A DNA stretch of 64,000 nucleotides from Lactobacillus sp. CBA3606. Its GTDB lineage: Bacteria; Bacillota; Bacilli; Lactobacillales; Lactobacillaceae. Below, piece by piece: positions 37,443 through 47,593 of the stretch. The notes under the pieces are model-generated. The model saw nothing but the letters and a program-made list of their open reading frames with translations, did no database searches and was not told where the DNA came from. Position 1 is the first letter of the stretch. Each line of letters starts with the position of its first letter. The translations under genes were made by a program, and so were the position numbers. Where the stretch lies: NCBI RefSeq assembly GCF_002970935.1, contig NZ_CP027194.1, positions 496,001 through 560,000 of the forward strand, written 5' to 3'.

Positions 37443-40046
37443 TTAGGCTTTAACTGCCGGTTGTGTTTCAAAGGTTAACTGATTGTCCACTAATTTAATC
37501 AATACCGTTGACTGTGGGACCACTTTGCCAGCAATAATTGCCTTGGCCAGTGGGGTTTCCACATCTTTGGTAATCAATCGCCGCAATGGCCGTGCACCAT
37601 AAGCCGGTTCGTAACCTTCTTGCGCTAACCAGGCTTTGGCTTGATCTGAAATTTTCAAAGTAATTTCACGGTCTGCCAGCCGGACGGACAACTGATCAAT
37701 CAACTTAACCACGATTTGTTCAATCGCGGACAACTGTAACGGTGTGAACATGATAATATCATCCACCCGATTTAAAAATTCAGGTTTGAAGCGACTTTGA
37801 ACCAACTGCATCACTTGGTCATGCGTTCCCGCAGCTAAGTGACCTTGATCATCCATACCAGCCAATAGTAATTCCGATCCCAGGTTCGACGTCATGATCA
37901 AAATCGTATTCTTAAAGTCAACCGTCCGTCCCTGACCATCCGTCAAACGCCCGTCATCTAACACTTGTAACAAGATGTTAAAGACATCGGGATGGGCCTT
38001 TTCGATTTCATCAAATAACACGATTGAATAAGGATTTCGACGTACCGCTTCAGTCAGTTGGCCACCTTCTTCATAACCAATATAGCCCGGTGCCGCACCC
38101 ACTAATCGTGAGACAGACTCCTTCTCCATATATTCACTCATATCGATTCGAACCATATGATCATCAGCATCGAACAAATTCTCAGCTAGCGCTTTAGCTA
38201 ACTCAGTCTTACCGACCCCGGTAGGACCTAAGAACATGAATGACCCTAGTGGTCGGTTAGGATCTTGTAGCCCCGCACGCGACCGTAAAACGGCATCCGC
38301 TACCGCGGTTACAGCGGTATCTTGACCAATGACCCGTTGATGTAAGTTATCAGCTAAATGCAACAGTTTTTCCCGTTCACCTGCCACTAACTTATTCACC
38401 GGAATCCCAGTCATCCGCGAAACCACATTAGCGACTTGGTCGGCCGTGACAGACTCTTCAACGAGCCAATCGGCATGGTGATCATCCGCTTCTAACTGTT
38501 GTAATTCCGCCGTTAGCTTCGGAATCGTGCCATGCTGCAAGCGAGCTGCGGCTTCCAAATCATACTGGCTTTCCGCATTTTCAAGGTCATGCTTTGCTTG
38601 GTCTAAAGCCGATTTTTTAGCGCTTAACGTTTGCAAACTCTTCTTTTCAGCCGTCCAACGTTCAGCCAAGGCCCGTTGTTTTTCTTGGGCACTAGCGAGT
38701 TCCTGTTTTAACTCACCCAAACGTTGCACCGAAGCCGCATCCGTTTCTTGTTTCAACGCCGCAGCTTCAACTTGTAATCGCATTAATTGCCGGTTAACCT
38801 GATCGAGTTCTGTCGGATTAGAATTCATTTCAACTCGAATTTCTGCTGAAGCTTCATCAATCAAATCGAGCGCTTTATCAGGTAAAAAGTGGTCGGTAAT
38901 ATACCGATCAGATAGCTTAGCTGCGGCCACTAGGGCATTATCATGAATTCGGACACCATGATGAATTTCGAACCGTTCTTTGAGTCCTCGTAAAATACTA
39001 ATGGTATCTTCCACGGATGGTTCCGCAACTAAAACCCGTTGGAACCGCCGTTCAAGGGCTTTATCCTTTTCAAGATATTGCCGATACTCATCCAACGTCG
39101 TGGCCCCAATCAAATGCAATTCACCGCGGGCTAACATTGGCTTTAATAAGTTCCCCGCGTCCATGCTACCTTCCGTTTTACCGGCACCCACAATATTATG
39201 AATTTCATCAATAAACATAATAATCTGACCATCGCTCTTTTTAATTTCTTTAAGGACCGCTTTAAGTCGTTCTTCAAACTCACCACGATATTTGGCCCCA
39301 GCAATTAAGGCACCCATGTCTAAAGAAAATAGTGTTTTATCCTTTAAATTTTCCGGCACATCGCCACGGACGATTCGTTGCGCTAAGCCCTCGACAATCG
39401 CCGTCTTACCAACCCCAGGTTCACCAATTAAAACGGGATTATTTTTAGTTTTCCGTGATAGAATTCGAATCAAAGCCAAAATCTCTTCATCGCGCCCAAT
39501 AACTGGGTCTTGATTCCCTTTCCGAGCAGCCTTAACTAAATCGACCCCATACTTCTCTAAAGCTTGATATTGATCTTCTTGATTTCGTGATGTCACCCGT
39601 TGGCCCCCACGAATCCGGTCCACGGCATTCTTAACCTGCCCAGCCGTAATCCCTTGTTTGATCAAATATTTTGTGAACTGATCACTAGTTTGAGCCATTA
39701 ACGCGAGTACCACGGCATCAGTCGCTAAGAAGTCATCACCCAGTGTTTTACGTTTGGCATCAGCTGCCTGCATCAAGGTCGCTAAGCTGTTACTAAAACT
39801 CTGACCATATTGCACGTTACCACCACTGACCGTACTAATATCATCCAATTCACGATCTAATTCCGTTTGTAATTGTTCAAGATCTGCACCGGCTTCACTG
39901 AAAATCTGACGCACCAATTCACCTGGTTGCGTTAGGAATTTAAATAGATGTGGGACCCCAACTTCTTGATGATGCCGAGTTTGCGCAATTTGTTGGGCTT
40001 GTGCTAATGCTTGTTGTAAGCTTTCTGTTAGTTGTTCTGGATTCAT
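37443..40046 (-). CDS. clpB: ATP-dependent disaggregase ClpB
   Basis: Hsp100 chaperone that rescues aggregated proteins with DnaK. The N-terminal Clp domain (1-145) is followed by AAA domain 1 (Walker A GEPGVGKT near 208), a coiled-coil middle domain (about 405-525) and AAA domain 2 (GPTGVGKT near 605, then [13 protein letters not shown]). The coiled-coil middle domain distinguishes it from ClpC and ClpE. The start MNPEQLTE has GGAGG 11 bases upstream. It is controlled by a CtsR operator, and its leader contains a terminator-like hairpin. Confidence 0.95.
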   Translation of the reverse strand: MNPEQLTESLQQALAQAQQIAQTRHHQEVGVPHLFKFLTQPGELVRQIFSEAGADLEQLQTELDRELDDISTVSGGNVQYGQSFSNSLATLMQAADAKRKTLGDDFLATDAVVLALMAQTSDQFTKYLIKQGITAGQVKNAVDRIRGGQRVTSRNQEDQYQALEKYGVDLVKAARKGNQDPVIGRDEEILALIRILSRKTKNNPVLIGEPGVGKTAIVEGLAQRIVRGDVPENLKDKTLFSLDMGALIAGAKYRGEFEERLKAVLKEIKKSDGQIIMFIDEIHNIVGAGKTEGSMDAGNLLKPMLARGELHLIGATTLDEYRQYLEKDKALERRFQRVLVAEPSVEDTISILRGLKERFEIHHGVRIHDNALVAAAKLSDRYITDHFLPDKALDLIDEASAEIRVEMNSNPTELDQVNRQLMRLQVEAAALKQETDAASVQRLGELKQELASAQEKQRALAERWTAEKKSLQTLSAKKSALDQAKHDLENAESQYDLEAAARLQHGTIPKLTAELQQLEADDHHADWLVEESVTADQVANVVSRMTGIPVNKLVAGEREKLLHLADNLHQRVIGQDTAVTAVADAVLRSRAGLQDPNRPLGSFMFLGPTGVGKTELAKALAENLFDADDHMVRIDMSEYMEKESVSRLVGAAPGYIGYEEGGQLTEAVRRNPYSIVLFDEIEKAHPDVFNILLQVLDDGRLTDGQGRTVDFKNTILIMTSNLGSELLLAGMDDQGHLAAGTHDQVMQLVQSRFKPEFLNRVDDIIMFTPLQLSAIEQIVVKLIDQLSVRLADREITLKISDQAKAWLAQEGYEPAYGARPLRRLITKDVETPLAKAIIAGKVVPQSTVLIKLVDNQLTFETQPAVKA

Positions 40047-40082
40047 AATTATCATAACCTCCCAAAATTCGGTTAGCAAAAA

Positions 40083-40101
40083 GGTAGCTAAAATAGCTAC
40101 C
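40083..40101 (-). terminator. Terminator-like hairpin in the clpB leader
   Basis: GGTAGCTA and TAGCTACC form a perfect eight-pair stem with a three-base loop, followed by five U residues. It could end pepT transcription, but it lies downstream of the clpB promoter, so it would also attenuate clpB. Confidence 0.65.
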
Positions 40102-40109
40102 AATTATTG

Positions 40110-40126
40110 TTTGACCTTTATTGACT
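40110..40126 (-). promoter_or_regulatory. CtsR operator of clpB
   Basis: AGTCAATAAAGGTCAAA matches the CtsR heptad-repeat operator (A/G)GTCAAANAN(A/G)GTCAAA with one mismatch. It overlaps the expected transcription start just after the -10, where repressor binding would block clpB until heat shock. Confidence 0.85.
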
Positions 40127-40131
40127 ATTAA

Positions 40132-40160
40132 ATTATATAACGAATCGCATCACTTGCCAA
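40132..40160 (-). promoter_or_regulatory. clpB promoter
   Basis: TTGGCA, 17 bases, TATAAT, lying directly after the pepT stop codon and next to the CtsR operator. Confidence 0.8.
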
Positions 40161-41402
40161 CTATTTAGCTTGCTGCGTATTATCGTGCACAATTTGTAGA
40201 ATAACATCCACCGCTTGTGCCATAACTTGTTCTGAAACGTATTCAAAACGGCCATGCATGTTTTCACCACCAGCAAACAAATTCGGCGTCGGTAAGCCCA
40301 TGAACGAGATTTTTGAGCCATCAGTCCCACCACGAACTGGATAAATAACCGGTTTAATCCCTAAGGTCTCCATCGCATGTTTAGCGAGGTCAACCACCGT
40401 CATATCCTTTTCAATCACTTCACGCATATTGTAATATTGGTCTTTCATCATGACTTTTAGATGATTAACGCCATATTGCGCATTGATTTGGTCAGCGGCC
40501 GCTTGGAACGTCTTTTTACGAGCTTCAAAAGTCGCGCGGTCATGATCACGAATAATATAGGTCATTTTTGCATTATCAACCGTTCCATCTAACGCCAACA
40601 GGTGGAAAAAGCCTTCCCGACCACTGGTTTTTTCGGGCACATCATGCGCGGGTAAAGCCTGCTGAAAGTCTACCGCTAATTGTAACGCATTCACCATAAT
40701 TCCTTTGGCTTCACTGGGGTGCACATTAACGCCGGTGATTTGGACCTCAGCTTGAGCCGCGTTAAACGTTTCATATTCCAATTCACCTAAGGGCCCACCA
40801 TCAACGGTGTAGGCATAGTCCGCATTAAAATCGGCAACATTAAAATGATCCGCACCAGTCCCAATTTCTTCATCCGGGCCAAATCCCAGCCGAATCGTGC
40901 CATGTTTAATTTCCGGATGAGCTAATAAGTATGCCGCTGCACTAATGATTTCAGCCACACCGGCCTTATCATCAGCGCCCAACAAAGTCGTCCCATCCGT
41001 CGTAATTAACGTCTGGCCAGCATAGTTTTTCAAGCTAGCAAAAACCTTTGGATCGAGCTCATAACCACTTTCACCGAGCTTAATAATAGATTTGCCATCA
41101 TAGTTTTCAACGATTTGGGGAGTCACGTGTTCCGAATTAAAATCAGCTGTGTCGATATGCGAGATAAACCCCAATGTTTTCATTGGTTGCGTGCTGGTCG
41201 CGGGCAACGTTGCAAACACGTAGGCACTTTGTGGGTCCTGATGAACATCACTTAGCCCTAAAGCGGTTAACTTAGTCATTAATTGCGTTAAAAAAGCTGT
41301 CTCGCGTGGTGATGATGGGACCGTTTCAGACTGTTCATCTGACCGACTATTAATTTTTACAAACGTTAAAAAATCAGAAATCAACTGTGGATATTTTGCC
41401 AT
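40161..41402 (-). CDS. pepT: Peptidase T (aminotripeptidase)
   Basis: Zinc-dependent M20B peptidase that releases the N-terminal residue of tripeptides, part of the peptide-utilisation system of lactic acid bacteria. Metal ligands are visible in [36 protein letters not shown] and [14 protein letters not shown]. The C-terminal [15 protein letters not shown] and [13 protein letters not shown] segments complete the family pattern. Cytoplasmic, 413 residues. CGAAAGGAAG precedes the ATG. It follows the Nif3-like gene by 20 bases. Confidence 0.97.
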   Translation of the reverse strand: MAKYPQLISDFLTFVKINSRSDEQSETVPSSPRETAFLTQLMTKLTALGLSDVHQDPQSAYVFATLPATSTQPMKTLGFISHIDTADFNSEHVTPQIVENYDGKSIIKLGESGYELDPKVFASLKNYAGQTLITTDGTTLLGADDKAGVAEIISAAAYLLAHPEIKHGTIRLGFGPDEEIGTGADHFNVADFNADYAYTVDGGPLGELEYETFNAAQAEVQITGVNVHPSEAKGIMVNALQLAVDFQQALPAHDVPEKTSGREGFFHLLALDGTVDNAKMTYIIRDHDRATFEARKKTFQAAADQINAQYGVNHLKVMMKDQYYNMREVIEKDMTVVDLAKHAMETLGIKPVIYPVRGGTDGSKISFMGLPTPNLFAGGENMHGRFEYVSEQVMAQAVDVILQIVHDNTQQAK

Positions 41403-41422
41403 ATGAATCTTCCTTTCGAGGT

Positions 41423-42448
41423 TTAAATAAAGGTAAACGGATCGGTATTAATTTTAGACGGGACAACTGCCAAAGCCCACTCATTTTCAAGCCGCCACTG
41501 GTCAAATAAGGCTGTTAACTTCGGAATACAAATACTTTCAATATGGTGACCGGGATCAACTACTGATAATCCTGCGGCCAACATATCATGGCCGGTATGA
41601 TAATAAACATCACCAGTAACATAGACCTGCGCACCCTTTTGTAGTGCCTGCTGATAAAATTTACCCCCATCACCGCCTAAAACGGCCACGCGCTGAATCA
41701 ATTGATCTGGTTGGTCACTTATGAGCCGTAATCCACCTAATTGAAAGACTTGCTTACACTTAAGGGCAAATTCAGCAACAGTCATTGGCTGAGCTAACTC
41801 ACCAATGCGACCCATCGACGACGTTTGACCGCCAGTTAATAGCGGGAGCGCTTCGTAATCCCAAGTGCCCGGCGTCACAAATTGATTAATGCCAGCAACC
41901 GCCGTAGCTAAATCTGGCCGTGGTAAGTTCACGCTAAATTGTTCACCCGAATTCAACGCATACCGATTCAAATGAGCTTGGGGACGTGCCGTCAAGTATT
42001 CTTGGACCGCTTCCACTTGATCCGTCGGCACCGTTACGGTTAACTTCACAAATTCAGTCCGATGACCAGGTACTAACCCCGTCACGTGCTGTAAGTTTAG
42101 CGCCGCTGCCAACCAGTCATTCATCCCATTATCAGCACTATCCAGATTCGTATGTGCTGCATAGACCAAGATATGATGAGCAGCAATTTTCGCATACATC
42201 GCTTTTTGGGGATCTTGATAATCTAAATTAGCCGTTGGCCGAAACATCACCGGATGATGTGCAAAAATCATATCAGCACCGACTCGAATCGCTTCATCAA
42301 CGACTGCTGGCCGAACATCCAGGGTGACCAACACACGTTTTACTGGTTGCTTAGGATCGCCAATTTGTAACCCACTCGGATCTCGATCCCATTTTAAGGA
42401 CAAGGGTGCAAATTGCTCAAAACGGGTAATTAAATCACTTGCCAACAT
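41423..42448 (-). CDS. Nif3-like dinuclear metal-centre protein (YqfO)
   Basis: NIF3/YqfO family. Metal ligands are recognisable in [29 protein letters not shown] and the later DVYYHTGHD and [10 protein letters not shown]. Residues about 125-215 form the extra PII-like domain inserted in this subgroup. Biochemical function remains uncertain (often annotated as GTP cyclohydrolase I type 2-like). It starts inside the end of trmK, a pairing conserved in Firmicutes. Confidence 0.92.
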   Translation of the reverse strand: MLASDLITRFEQFAPLSLKWDRDPSGLQIGDPKQPVKRVLVTLDVRPAVVDEAIRVGADMIFAHHPVMFRPTANLDYQDPQKAMYAKIAAHHILVYAAHTNLDSADNGMNDWLAAALNLQHVTGLVPGHRTEFVKLTVTVPTDQVEAVQEYLTARPQAHLNRYALNSGEQFSVNLPRPDLATAVAGINQFVTPGTWDYEALPLLTGGQTSSMGRIGELAQPMTVAEFALKCKQVFQLGGLRLISDQPDQLIQRVAVLGGDGGKFYQQALQKGAQVYVTGDVYYHTGHDMLAAGLSVVDPGHHIESICIPKLTALFDQWRLENEWALAVVPSKINTDPFTFI

Positions 42449-43148
42449 CAGCTAAGACTCCTTCAATTAATTTTATTTTAGCGTTAATCGTGGCTAACTG
42501 TTCCGTTGGCGCCACTTTTGCTTGTTGCATCTGGGTCACTGCAGTTTGTGCCCGTGCTAATTCATGTTGCCACTTAGCACTAAACACCGGTGATTTTTCA
42601 GTCCCTAGCAATGGTCCCACTAGCAACTCTTCCGCCGTATATTGAACCGCATGCGTCACCGGTTCAGCCACAATAATTTCATACGTATGACCATCCTCAG
42701 CTAGAATCCGTTCAGCCACGATTTGAAACCGATGCGTCATTAACCAAGTCCGTAACGTTACTTCACCAACATTAGGTTGTAAAATCAGCCGTTGCACACC
42801 AGCTAATTGGGCTTGGCCTTGATCCAAAATATGCCGAATCAACGGGCCACCCATACCAGCAATCGTCACCACGTCAATCTGATCAGCTGGTTGAATTGCT
42901 GCCAAGCCATCGGCTAAACGGGCATGAACCCTTGCCGTTAATTGTAATTTTTCAATCTCCTGTTGTGCATTCTCAAATGGTCCACGAACCACTTCACCCG
43001 CAATACCATAACTAATTCGCTGATTTAAAGCCAAATTAGCTGGTAAATAAGCGTGATCGGAACCAATATCGGCTAGCCGTGCTCCTAGCGGGACAAAAGC
43101 CCCCACCGTTGCTAACCGTTGTGATAATTGTTTGGCATCCACCGACAT
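42435..43148 (-). CDS. trmK: tRNA (adenine-N1)-methyltransferase TrmK
   Basis: Methylates N1 of adenine 22 in tRNA, a Gram-positive modification. The SAM-binding motif RLADIGSDHAYLPANLAL is near residue 25, and IDVVTIAGMGGPLIRHIL with the later LILQPNVGEVTLRTWL are typical. Two starts are possible: the ATG used here, close behind AAAAGGGG, or a GTG two codons downstream with better spacing. It lies between the rpoD region and the Nif3-like gene, as in B. subtilis. Confidence 0.93.
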   Translation of the reverse strand: MSVDAKQLSQRLATVGAFVPLGARLADIGSDHAYLPANLALNQRISYGIAGEVVRGPFENAQQEIEKLQLTARVHARLADGLAAIQPADQIDVVTIAGMGGPLIRHILDQGQAQLAGVQRLILQPNVGEVTLRTWLMTHRFQIVAERILAEDGHTYEIIVAEPVTHAVQYTAEELLVGPLLGTEKSPVFSAKWQHELARAQTAVTQMQQAKVAPTEQLATINAKIKLIEGVLADVGK

Positions 43149-43216
43149 AACCCCTTTTATCAAGTCATTTTAGTATTCTAAACATAGTTTAACATGCTTT
43201 AACCTGCTTTTTCAGA

Positions 43217-43245
43217 TTGACCTTTAAAAATTATTGGATTAAATT
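43217..43245 (+). promoter_or_regulatory. Promoter of the helix-turn-helix gene
   Basis: TTGACC, 17 bases, TAAATT. It would give a leader of about 135 nucleotides containing a perfect AGGAGG and a short reading frame before the regulator. Confidence 0.5.
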
Positions 43246-43386
43246 AATCCCTTTTTAAAATTAATTTCCAAGCGTTACCGTAGCTTAATGATATGAGGAG
43301 GTCAGTGAACCAGCATCGCGACAGCTCACGGTGCCAAGCGCCACCATTACCATCTAATCGACCCACACTAAAAGGAGTGCTTCAAT

Positions 43387-44247
43387 ATGATTCAATCGCA
43401 ACTTGAAACCATTTTGCAAGATCGAACAATGACCCCAGCCGAATTGGCCCACTTAACGGGGATTGAGCATCATACTTTGACCAAGTTAATTAATGGTCAC
43501 GCCAAAAGTATCACTTTTAGTCACCTGAATAAAATCATTCAGGCATTAGACATCGAATTGGAAACGCTTTTCACAGTTACGCCTGATTTAGATTTGGACG
43601 TTGACCTGACCAGTATTAACGAAACTACCAAACACTTCACCGGGACACTTCACTTTATCGACCACGAGCAACAATTAACCGTTGACTTGCCACTAACCGG
43701 CACCTATCGCCAGACCGGTTCGCTGTTTACATTCACCATGAATGATGCCTTTGACGACCAATTGGATGGCGATGGTATCGCCACGCGTTTAGATGAGTTA
43801 CAACCTGTCGAAACCGTGACGCACACCAAGCAACAGTTATTGGCGCTATTAAAGGCTCATCCCGAACAGCAAGCTTGGTTTGAACCCGCCGGCATGCAAT
43901 TAAGTGATGAGCCGACTGATGCTGAACTCGAACGCTACTTACAAGTCGGTAACTTAGTGGCTCGGACTCAATATGAAAAGTTACATCGCTTATTGGAACC
44001 CTTAGCAATGAATTTTTTAGCCGCCATTTATAATAGTTTCCCGCAATTTTTAGGTGACCCCCAACTCATCACGGTCCCCTGGGGCATTCCTGACACCTTT
44101 CGTGTTTTTAATTTCAACTTGGCTGAAAGTCCTGAATCCCTGGCAACCAACGGGATTACCAAACGCCAAGAACAATTCCGCCAGCAACAAGCCTTTCCCG
44201 TTAGTTATACTAGTTTAGACGTTATTAGCTATTTTTCGCCCGCTTAA
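43387..44247 (+). CDS. XRE-type helix-turn-helix protein with unknown C-terminal domain
   Basis: Residues about 4-58 form a Cro/C1-type helix-turn-helix (MTPAELAHLTGIEHHTLTKL followed by HLNKIIQALDIELETLF), so it should bind DNA. The remaining 220 residues match nothing I recognise: an acidic beta-rich segment (65-140), then helices and a Pro/aromatic-rich end (VPWGIPDTFRVFNFNLA). No membrane segment. It is on the opposite strand from almost everything around it, between trmK and rpoD, with its own promoter and a shared terminator. AAAAGGAGTGCTTCAAT precedes the ATG. It could sense a ligand through the C-terminal part. Confidence 0.75.
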   Translation: MIQSQLETILQDRTMTPAELAHLTGIEHHTLTKLINGHAKSITFSHLNKIIQALDIELETLFTVTPDLDLDVDLTSINETTKHFTGTLHFIDHEQQLTVDLPLTGTYRQTGSLFTFTMNDAFDDQLDGDGIATRLDELQPVETVTHTKQQLLALLKAHPEQQAWFEPAGMQLSDEPTDAELERYLQVGNLVARTQYEKLHRLLEPLAMNFLAAIYNSFPQFLGDPQLITVPWGIPDTFRVFNFNLAESPESLATNGITKRQEQFRQQQAFPVSYTSLDVISYFSPA

Positions 44248-44266
44248 CCTAAATTAAGGTCTAACT

Positions 44267-44316
44267 AAAAATGGCGCCAAAAGTCCCCTCATTGCAGGGG
44301 TCTTTTGGCGCCATTT
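44267..44316. terminator. Convergent terminator between the regulator and rpoD
   Basis: A stem of about 20 pairs with one mismatch (arms ATGGCGCCAAAAG and CTTTTGGCGCCAT plus a CCCCT/AGGGG top). Five U residues follow on the minus strand, with a weaker U run on the plus strand. Confidence 0.88.
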
Positions 44317-44328
44317 AAATAGTTGTTT

Positions 44329-45447
44329 TTATTCCAAGAAATCTTTTAATTGTTTGCTCCGTGAAGGATGGCGTAACTTCCGTAAGGCCTTGGCTTCAAT
44401 TTGGCGAATCCGTTCGCGAGTAACCCCGAAGACTTTTCCAACTTCTTCCAAAGTCCGTGTCCGACCATCATCCAAACCGAAACGCAACCGTAACACATTT
44501 TCTTCCCGATCAGTTAAGGTATCTAAGACCCCTTCTAATTGTTCTTTTAATAATTCATATGCAGCGGCATCGGCCGGTGAAGTCGCATCCTGGTCTTCAA
44601 TGAAGTCGCCTAAATGGGAATCATCCTCTTCACCAATTGGCGTTTCCAACGAAACTGGTTCTTGCGCAATCTTCAAGATTTCGCGAACTTTTTCCGTTGG
44701 CATATCCATTTCAGCCCCAATTTCTTCAGGGGTTGGTTCCCGGCCCAAATCTTGTAGTAATTGCCGTTGAATTCGGATTAACTTGTTAATCGTTTCGACC
44801 ATATGAACGGGGATTCGAATAGTCCGCGCTTGGTCCGCAATGGCCCGCGTAATTGCTTGGCGAATCCACCAAGTGGCATAAGTTGAAAACTTGAATCCTT
44901 TGCGATAATCAAACTTTTCAACCGCCTTCATCAAGCCCATGTTACCTTCTTGAATTAAATCCAAGAATTGCATCCCCCGACCAACATAACGCTTCGCAAT
45001 CGAAACGACTAGCCGCAAGTTAGCTTCAGCTAATTCCTGTTTAGCCGATTCATCGCCTTGTTCGATCCGCAAAGCTAATGCCACTTCTTCGTCAGCCGTC
45101 AACAAATCAACCCGGCCAATTTCTTTCAGATACATCCGCACGGGATCATTAATCTTAATCCCCGAAGAAGAGCCGGCGCTACTTAATTCTTTCTTGCTAA
45201 CTTTTTTAACACTCTTAACGGCCCGAACATCGGGTTCACCCTTTTCGTCAACGACACTGATCCCAGCATCTTCAACTTTTTGCAATAATTTATCAATGCC
45301 ACTAGCATCTAATTTATATGGCGCCGCAATCTTGTCTGATAATTCATCATACTTGATACTGCCCGTTTTCTTATATTCTTTAATTAAAGCCTTAACCGTC
45401 TTGTTGTACTCAGCTGTCGTGGTTTTTGTTGCTTTTGCTTTCGCCAT
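44329..45447 (-). CDS. rpoD: Housekeeping sigma factor RpoD (SigA)
   Basis: Primary sigma factor. A short region 1.1 is followed by [21 protein letters not shown] (region 1.2), [20 protein letters not shown] and [17 protein letters not shown] (region 2), region 3, and [20 protein letters not shown] (region 4.2, -35 recognition). 372 residues, as in other lactobacilli. AGGAGGCTACTACTTT precedes the ATG. It is cotranscribed with dnaG 14 bases upstream, the conserved dnaG-sigA pair. Confidence 0.98.
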   Translation of the reverse strand: MAKAKATKTTTAEYNKTVKALIKEYKKTGSIKYDELSDKIAAPYKLDASGIDKLLQKVEDAGISVVDEKGEPDVRAVKSVKKVSKKELSSAGSSSGIKINDPVRMYLKEIGRVDLLTADEEVALALRIEQGDESAKQELAEANLRLVVSIAKRYVGRGMQFLDLIQEGNMGLMKAVEKFDYRKGFKFSTYATWWIRQAITRAIADQARTIRIPVHMVETINKLIRIQRQLLQDLGREPTPEEIGAEMDMPTEKVREILKIAQEPVSLETPIGEEDDSHLGDFIEDQDATSPADAAAYELLKEQLEGVLDTLTDREENVLRLRFGLDDGRTRTLEEVGKVFGVTRERIRQIEAKALRKLRHPSRSKQLKDFLE

Positions 45448-45461
45448 AAAGTAGTAGCCTC

Positions 45462-47330
45462 CTATAAATTGTCAGCTTGTTTGACTTGCTGTTGTTGCCG
45501 ATATAATGTAATTAATTCTAGCGTTAGTTGCTGCACTAAATCATGATTACCGATTTGCTTAGCAGCCATGAGTTCTGCTTTTTTACTTGTGATTTTTTCG
45601 ACCACCGGTTGCTGGTTCATAATGACATTCACGAGGTCCGCCACTTCTTCAGTAGACGTTTCCTCGGCCACATCCATAAACTCTAGCCCAGTTAGGACCG
45701 GTTGTAATGCCGAATCCGCCATAAAATCAGTAAAGTTAGCTAACTCAAATTGCGAATGGGTCTTAAAATAAGCCTCCGCATACACGAGAATTTGTTGGTA
45801 TTGGTCATGAATAAAGTTAAATCCCGCAATGGCCATAACCCGTAACCACACATCATGATCGTGCAGTAACCGATATAAAAGCAACCGTTCCGCCCGTTCT
45901 GCACGACTAAGTGGCCCTGCCGCAGCCGGTGCGCCCGTCATAGATAAGGGCGGGGGGGTCTGCGGCGGTGGCGCTTGCTCCGGCCGGGTTGTTGGCTGCC
46001 GATGAACAGTTTGCTGACCAACTAACGAGCGTAATTGCTGGCGCAAGTCTCCTTTATCCAACCCAAATTCCTGTACTAATTGATTCAGATATAAGTCTTG
46101 TTCCACATTGGAAGACAACTTAGCTAATTGTGCTAGCACAGCTTCCAAATAGGTGAGCTGATCCTGCGTATTTTGCAAATTCAAATCATGCCGTAAATAT
46201 TGCATTTCAAAGGCCGTGGGCGTTTGTTTACCATCATCAAAGACTTGCTGAAACTTAGTTGCATCCGTAGCGCGCAAATACTCATCTGGGTCCATCCCAT
46301 CAGGCATTTGCACGACACCCAGTTGCAAGTGACTGTTGTCACCCAAAAGTTTCAAGGCCCGATCAGTCGCTTTTTGCCCGGGCATGTCACTATCATAGCA
46401 AATGTACAGTTGGTCCGTCACCCGTTCCAACATATAGATTTGTTCGTTCGTCAAACTGGTCCCCATCGAAGCGACCCCGTTTTGAATGCCAGCCCGATAG
46501 GCCGCAATGACATCCATAAAACCTTCAAACAAGATAACGGCTTTTTGCTGACGAATGGCGCCCCGCGCTAAGTCAAAATTAAATAGCACCGCCCGTTTGT
46601 TGAATAGCTTTGTTTCCGGACTATTTAAATATTTAGGTTCATCCGGAGACTTTTTTAAGATTCGGCCAGAAAACGCAATAACGCGCCCACTCGCATCCTT
46701 AATCGGAAACAAAACCCGATCAACAAACCGGTCCCGTAACTCGCCGGCTTGATTTTCAATAAATAATCCAGATTGTCGTAATAATTGATAGTCGGTTTGA
46801 TGTTCCTTAAAAAAATCTAATAATAATTGATTGGCCGGCGCATAGCCGATACCAAAGGTTTTAATGGTCTCATCGTCCAACCCACGGGCATGTAAGTATG
46901 CTAACGCAGGTTCGCCTAAGGCAGTATTCACTAGAATATGTTGATACATCTTAGCGCTATCAGCATACAGCGTTAATAAATCCGCTTGTACTTGATCTTT
47001 AGGCGCAGCTGGCTGGGATTGCGCAGTATAAGTTGCTGGCAAGTCAATATGACCAAACTCAGCGACCTGTGCCACAGCTTCAGGAAAAGTGAGATTTTCT
47101 AAATCCATGATAAATGAAAAAACATTCCCACCACGGCCACAACTGAAACAATGAAAAATTTGTTTTTGCTCATTAACTGAAAACGATGGGGTCCGTTCCT
47201 CGTGAAATGGACAGAGCCCAAAAAGGTTCTTCCCCGCTTTTTTCAGTTGCACATACTGACCGATAAAATCCGCAATATTGACCACTGAACGAATCTGGTC
47301 AACTTTTTCTTCCGGAATCAAATTGGCCAC
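45462..47330 (-). CDS. dnaG: DNA primase
   Basis: Makes RNA primers at the replication fork. The CHC2 zinc-binding domain (Cys40, His43, Cys61, Cys64 in [12 protein letters not shown] and HCFSCGRGG), the Toprim catalytic core ([30 protein letters not shown]) and a C-terminal helicase-binding domain are in order. GTG is chosen as start ([15 protein letters not shown], 622 residues), with GGGG seven bases upstream. Longer versions starting up to 25 codons earlier would add an unusual Arg-rich tail, lack a ribosome-binding site and run through a leader hairpin. Confidence 0.95.
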   Translation of the reverse strand: MANLIPEEKVDQIRSVVNIADFIGQYVQLKKAGKNLFGLCPFHEERTPSFSVNEQKQIFHCFSCGRGGNVFSFIMDLENLTFPEAVAQVAEFGHIDLPATYTAQSQPAAPKDQVQADLLTLYADSAKMYQHILVNTALGEPALAYLHARGLDDETIKTFGIGYAPANQLLLDFFKEHQTDYQLLRQSGLFIENQAGELRDRFVDRVLFPIKDASGRVIAFSGRILKKSPDEPKYLNSPETKLFNKRAVLFNFDLARGAIRQQKAVILFEGFMDVIAAYRAGIQNGVASMGTSLTNEQIYMLERVTDQLYICYDSDMPGQKATDRALKLLGDNSHLQLGVVQMPDGMDPDEYLRATDATKFQQVFDDGKQTPTAFEMQYLRHDLNLQNTQDQLTYLEAVLAQLAKLSSNVEQDLYLNQLVQEFGLDKGDLRQQLRSLVGQQTVHRQPTTRPEQAPPPQTPPPLSMTGAPAAAGPLSRAERAERLLLYRLLHDHDVWLRVMAIAGFNFIHDQYQQILVYAEAYFKTHSQFELANFTDFMADSALQPVLTGLEFMDVAEETSTEEVADLVNVIMNQQPVVEKITSKKAELMAAKQIGNHDLVQQLTLELITLYRQQQQVKQADNL

Positions 47331-47391
47331 TTTGCCACCCCATTTCTCACTTAATCGACTGACAAACCGCTTGAAGCCTCTAACAGCACCG

Positions 47392-47420
47392 AAAAATCGC
47401 ATCACGTCAACGAGATGCGA
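47392..47420 (-). terminator. Terminator-like hairpin in the dnaG leader
   Basis: TCGCATC and GATGCGA form a perfect seven-pair stem with a ten-base loop, followed by five U residues. It lies between the dnaG promoter and the GTG start, so it may attenuate dnaG-rpoD. Confidence 0.6.
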
Positions 47421-47449
47421 CTATTAACGGGCAAATTTATACAGAATAT

Positions 47450-47478
47450 ATATTATCACAAGTTTGACAGCTGTGCAA
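47450..47478 (-). promoter_or_regulatory. dnaG-rpoD promoter
   Basis: TTGCAC, 17 bases, TAATAT with an extended -10 (TGA). The start would fall near 47443, about 110 bases before the dnaG GTG. Confidence 0.58.
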
Positions 47479-47530
47479 TAATAAGTCTCAACTATTAGAC
47501 ACTTTTGTCAAGTTTGTCGGTTTTTAGACC

Positions 47531-47574
47531 AAAAAAGACATCAAGTTAGGGCGACTGGCCTCACTTGATGTCTT
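47531..47574 (-). terminator. Terminator after glyS
   Basis: AAGACATCAAGT and ACTTGATGTCTT form a perfect 12-pair stem with a 16-base loop and six U residues. Confidence 0.88.
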
Positions 47575-47593
47575 CATTATACGCGCTTCAATA

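Noticed and set aside
47331-47405. Extended N-terminus of DnaG
   Set aside because: The extra Arg-rich residues are not typical of primases, there is no ribosome-binding site at the upstream start, and the region holds a hairpin with U run.
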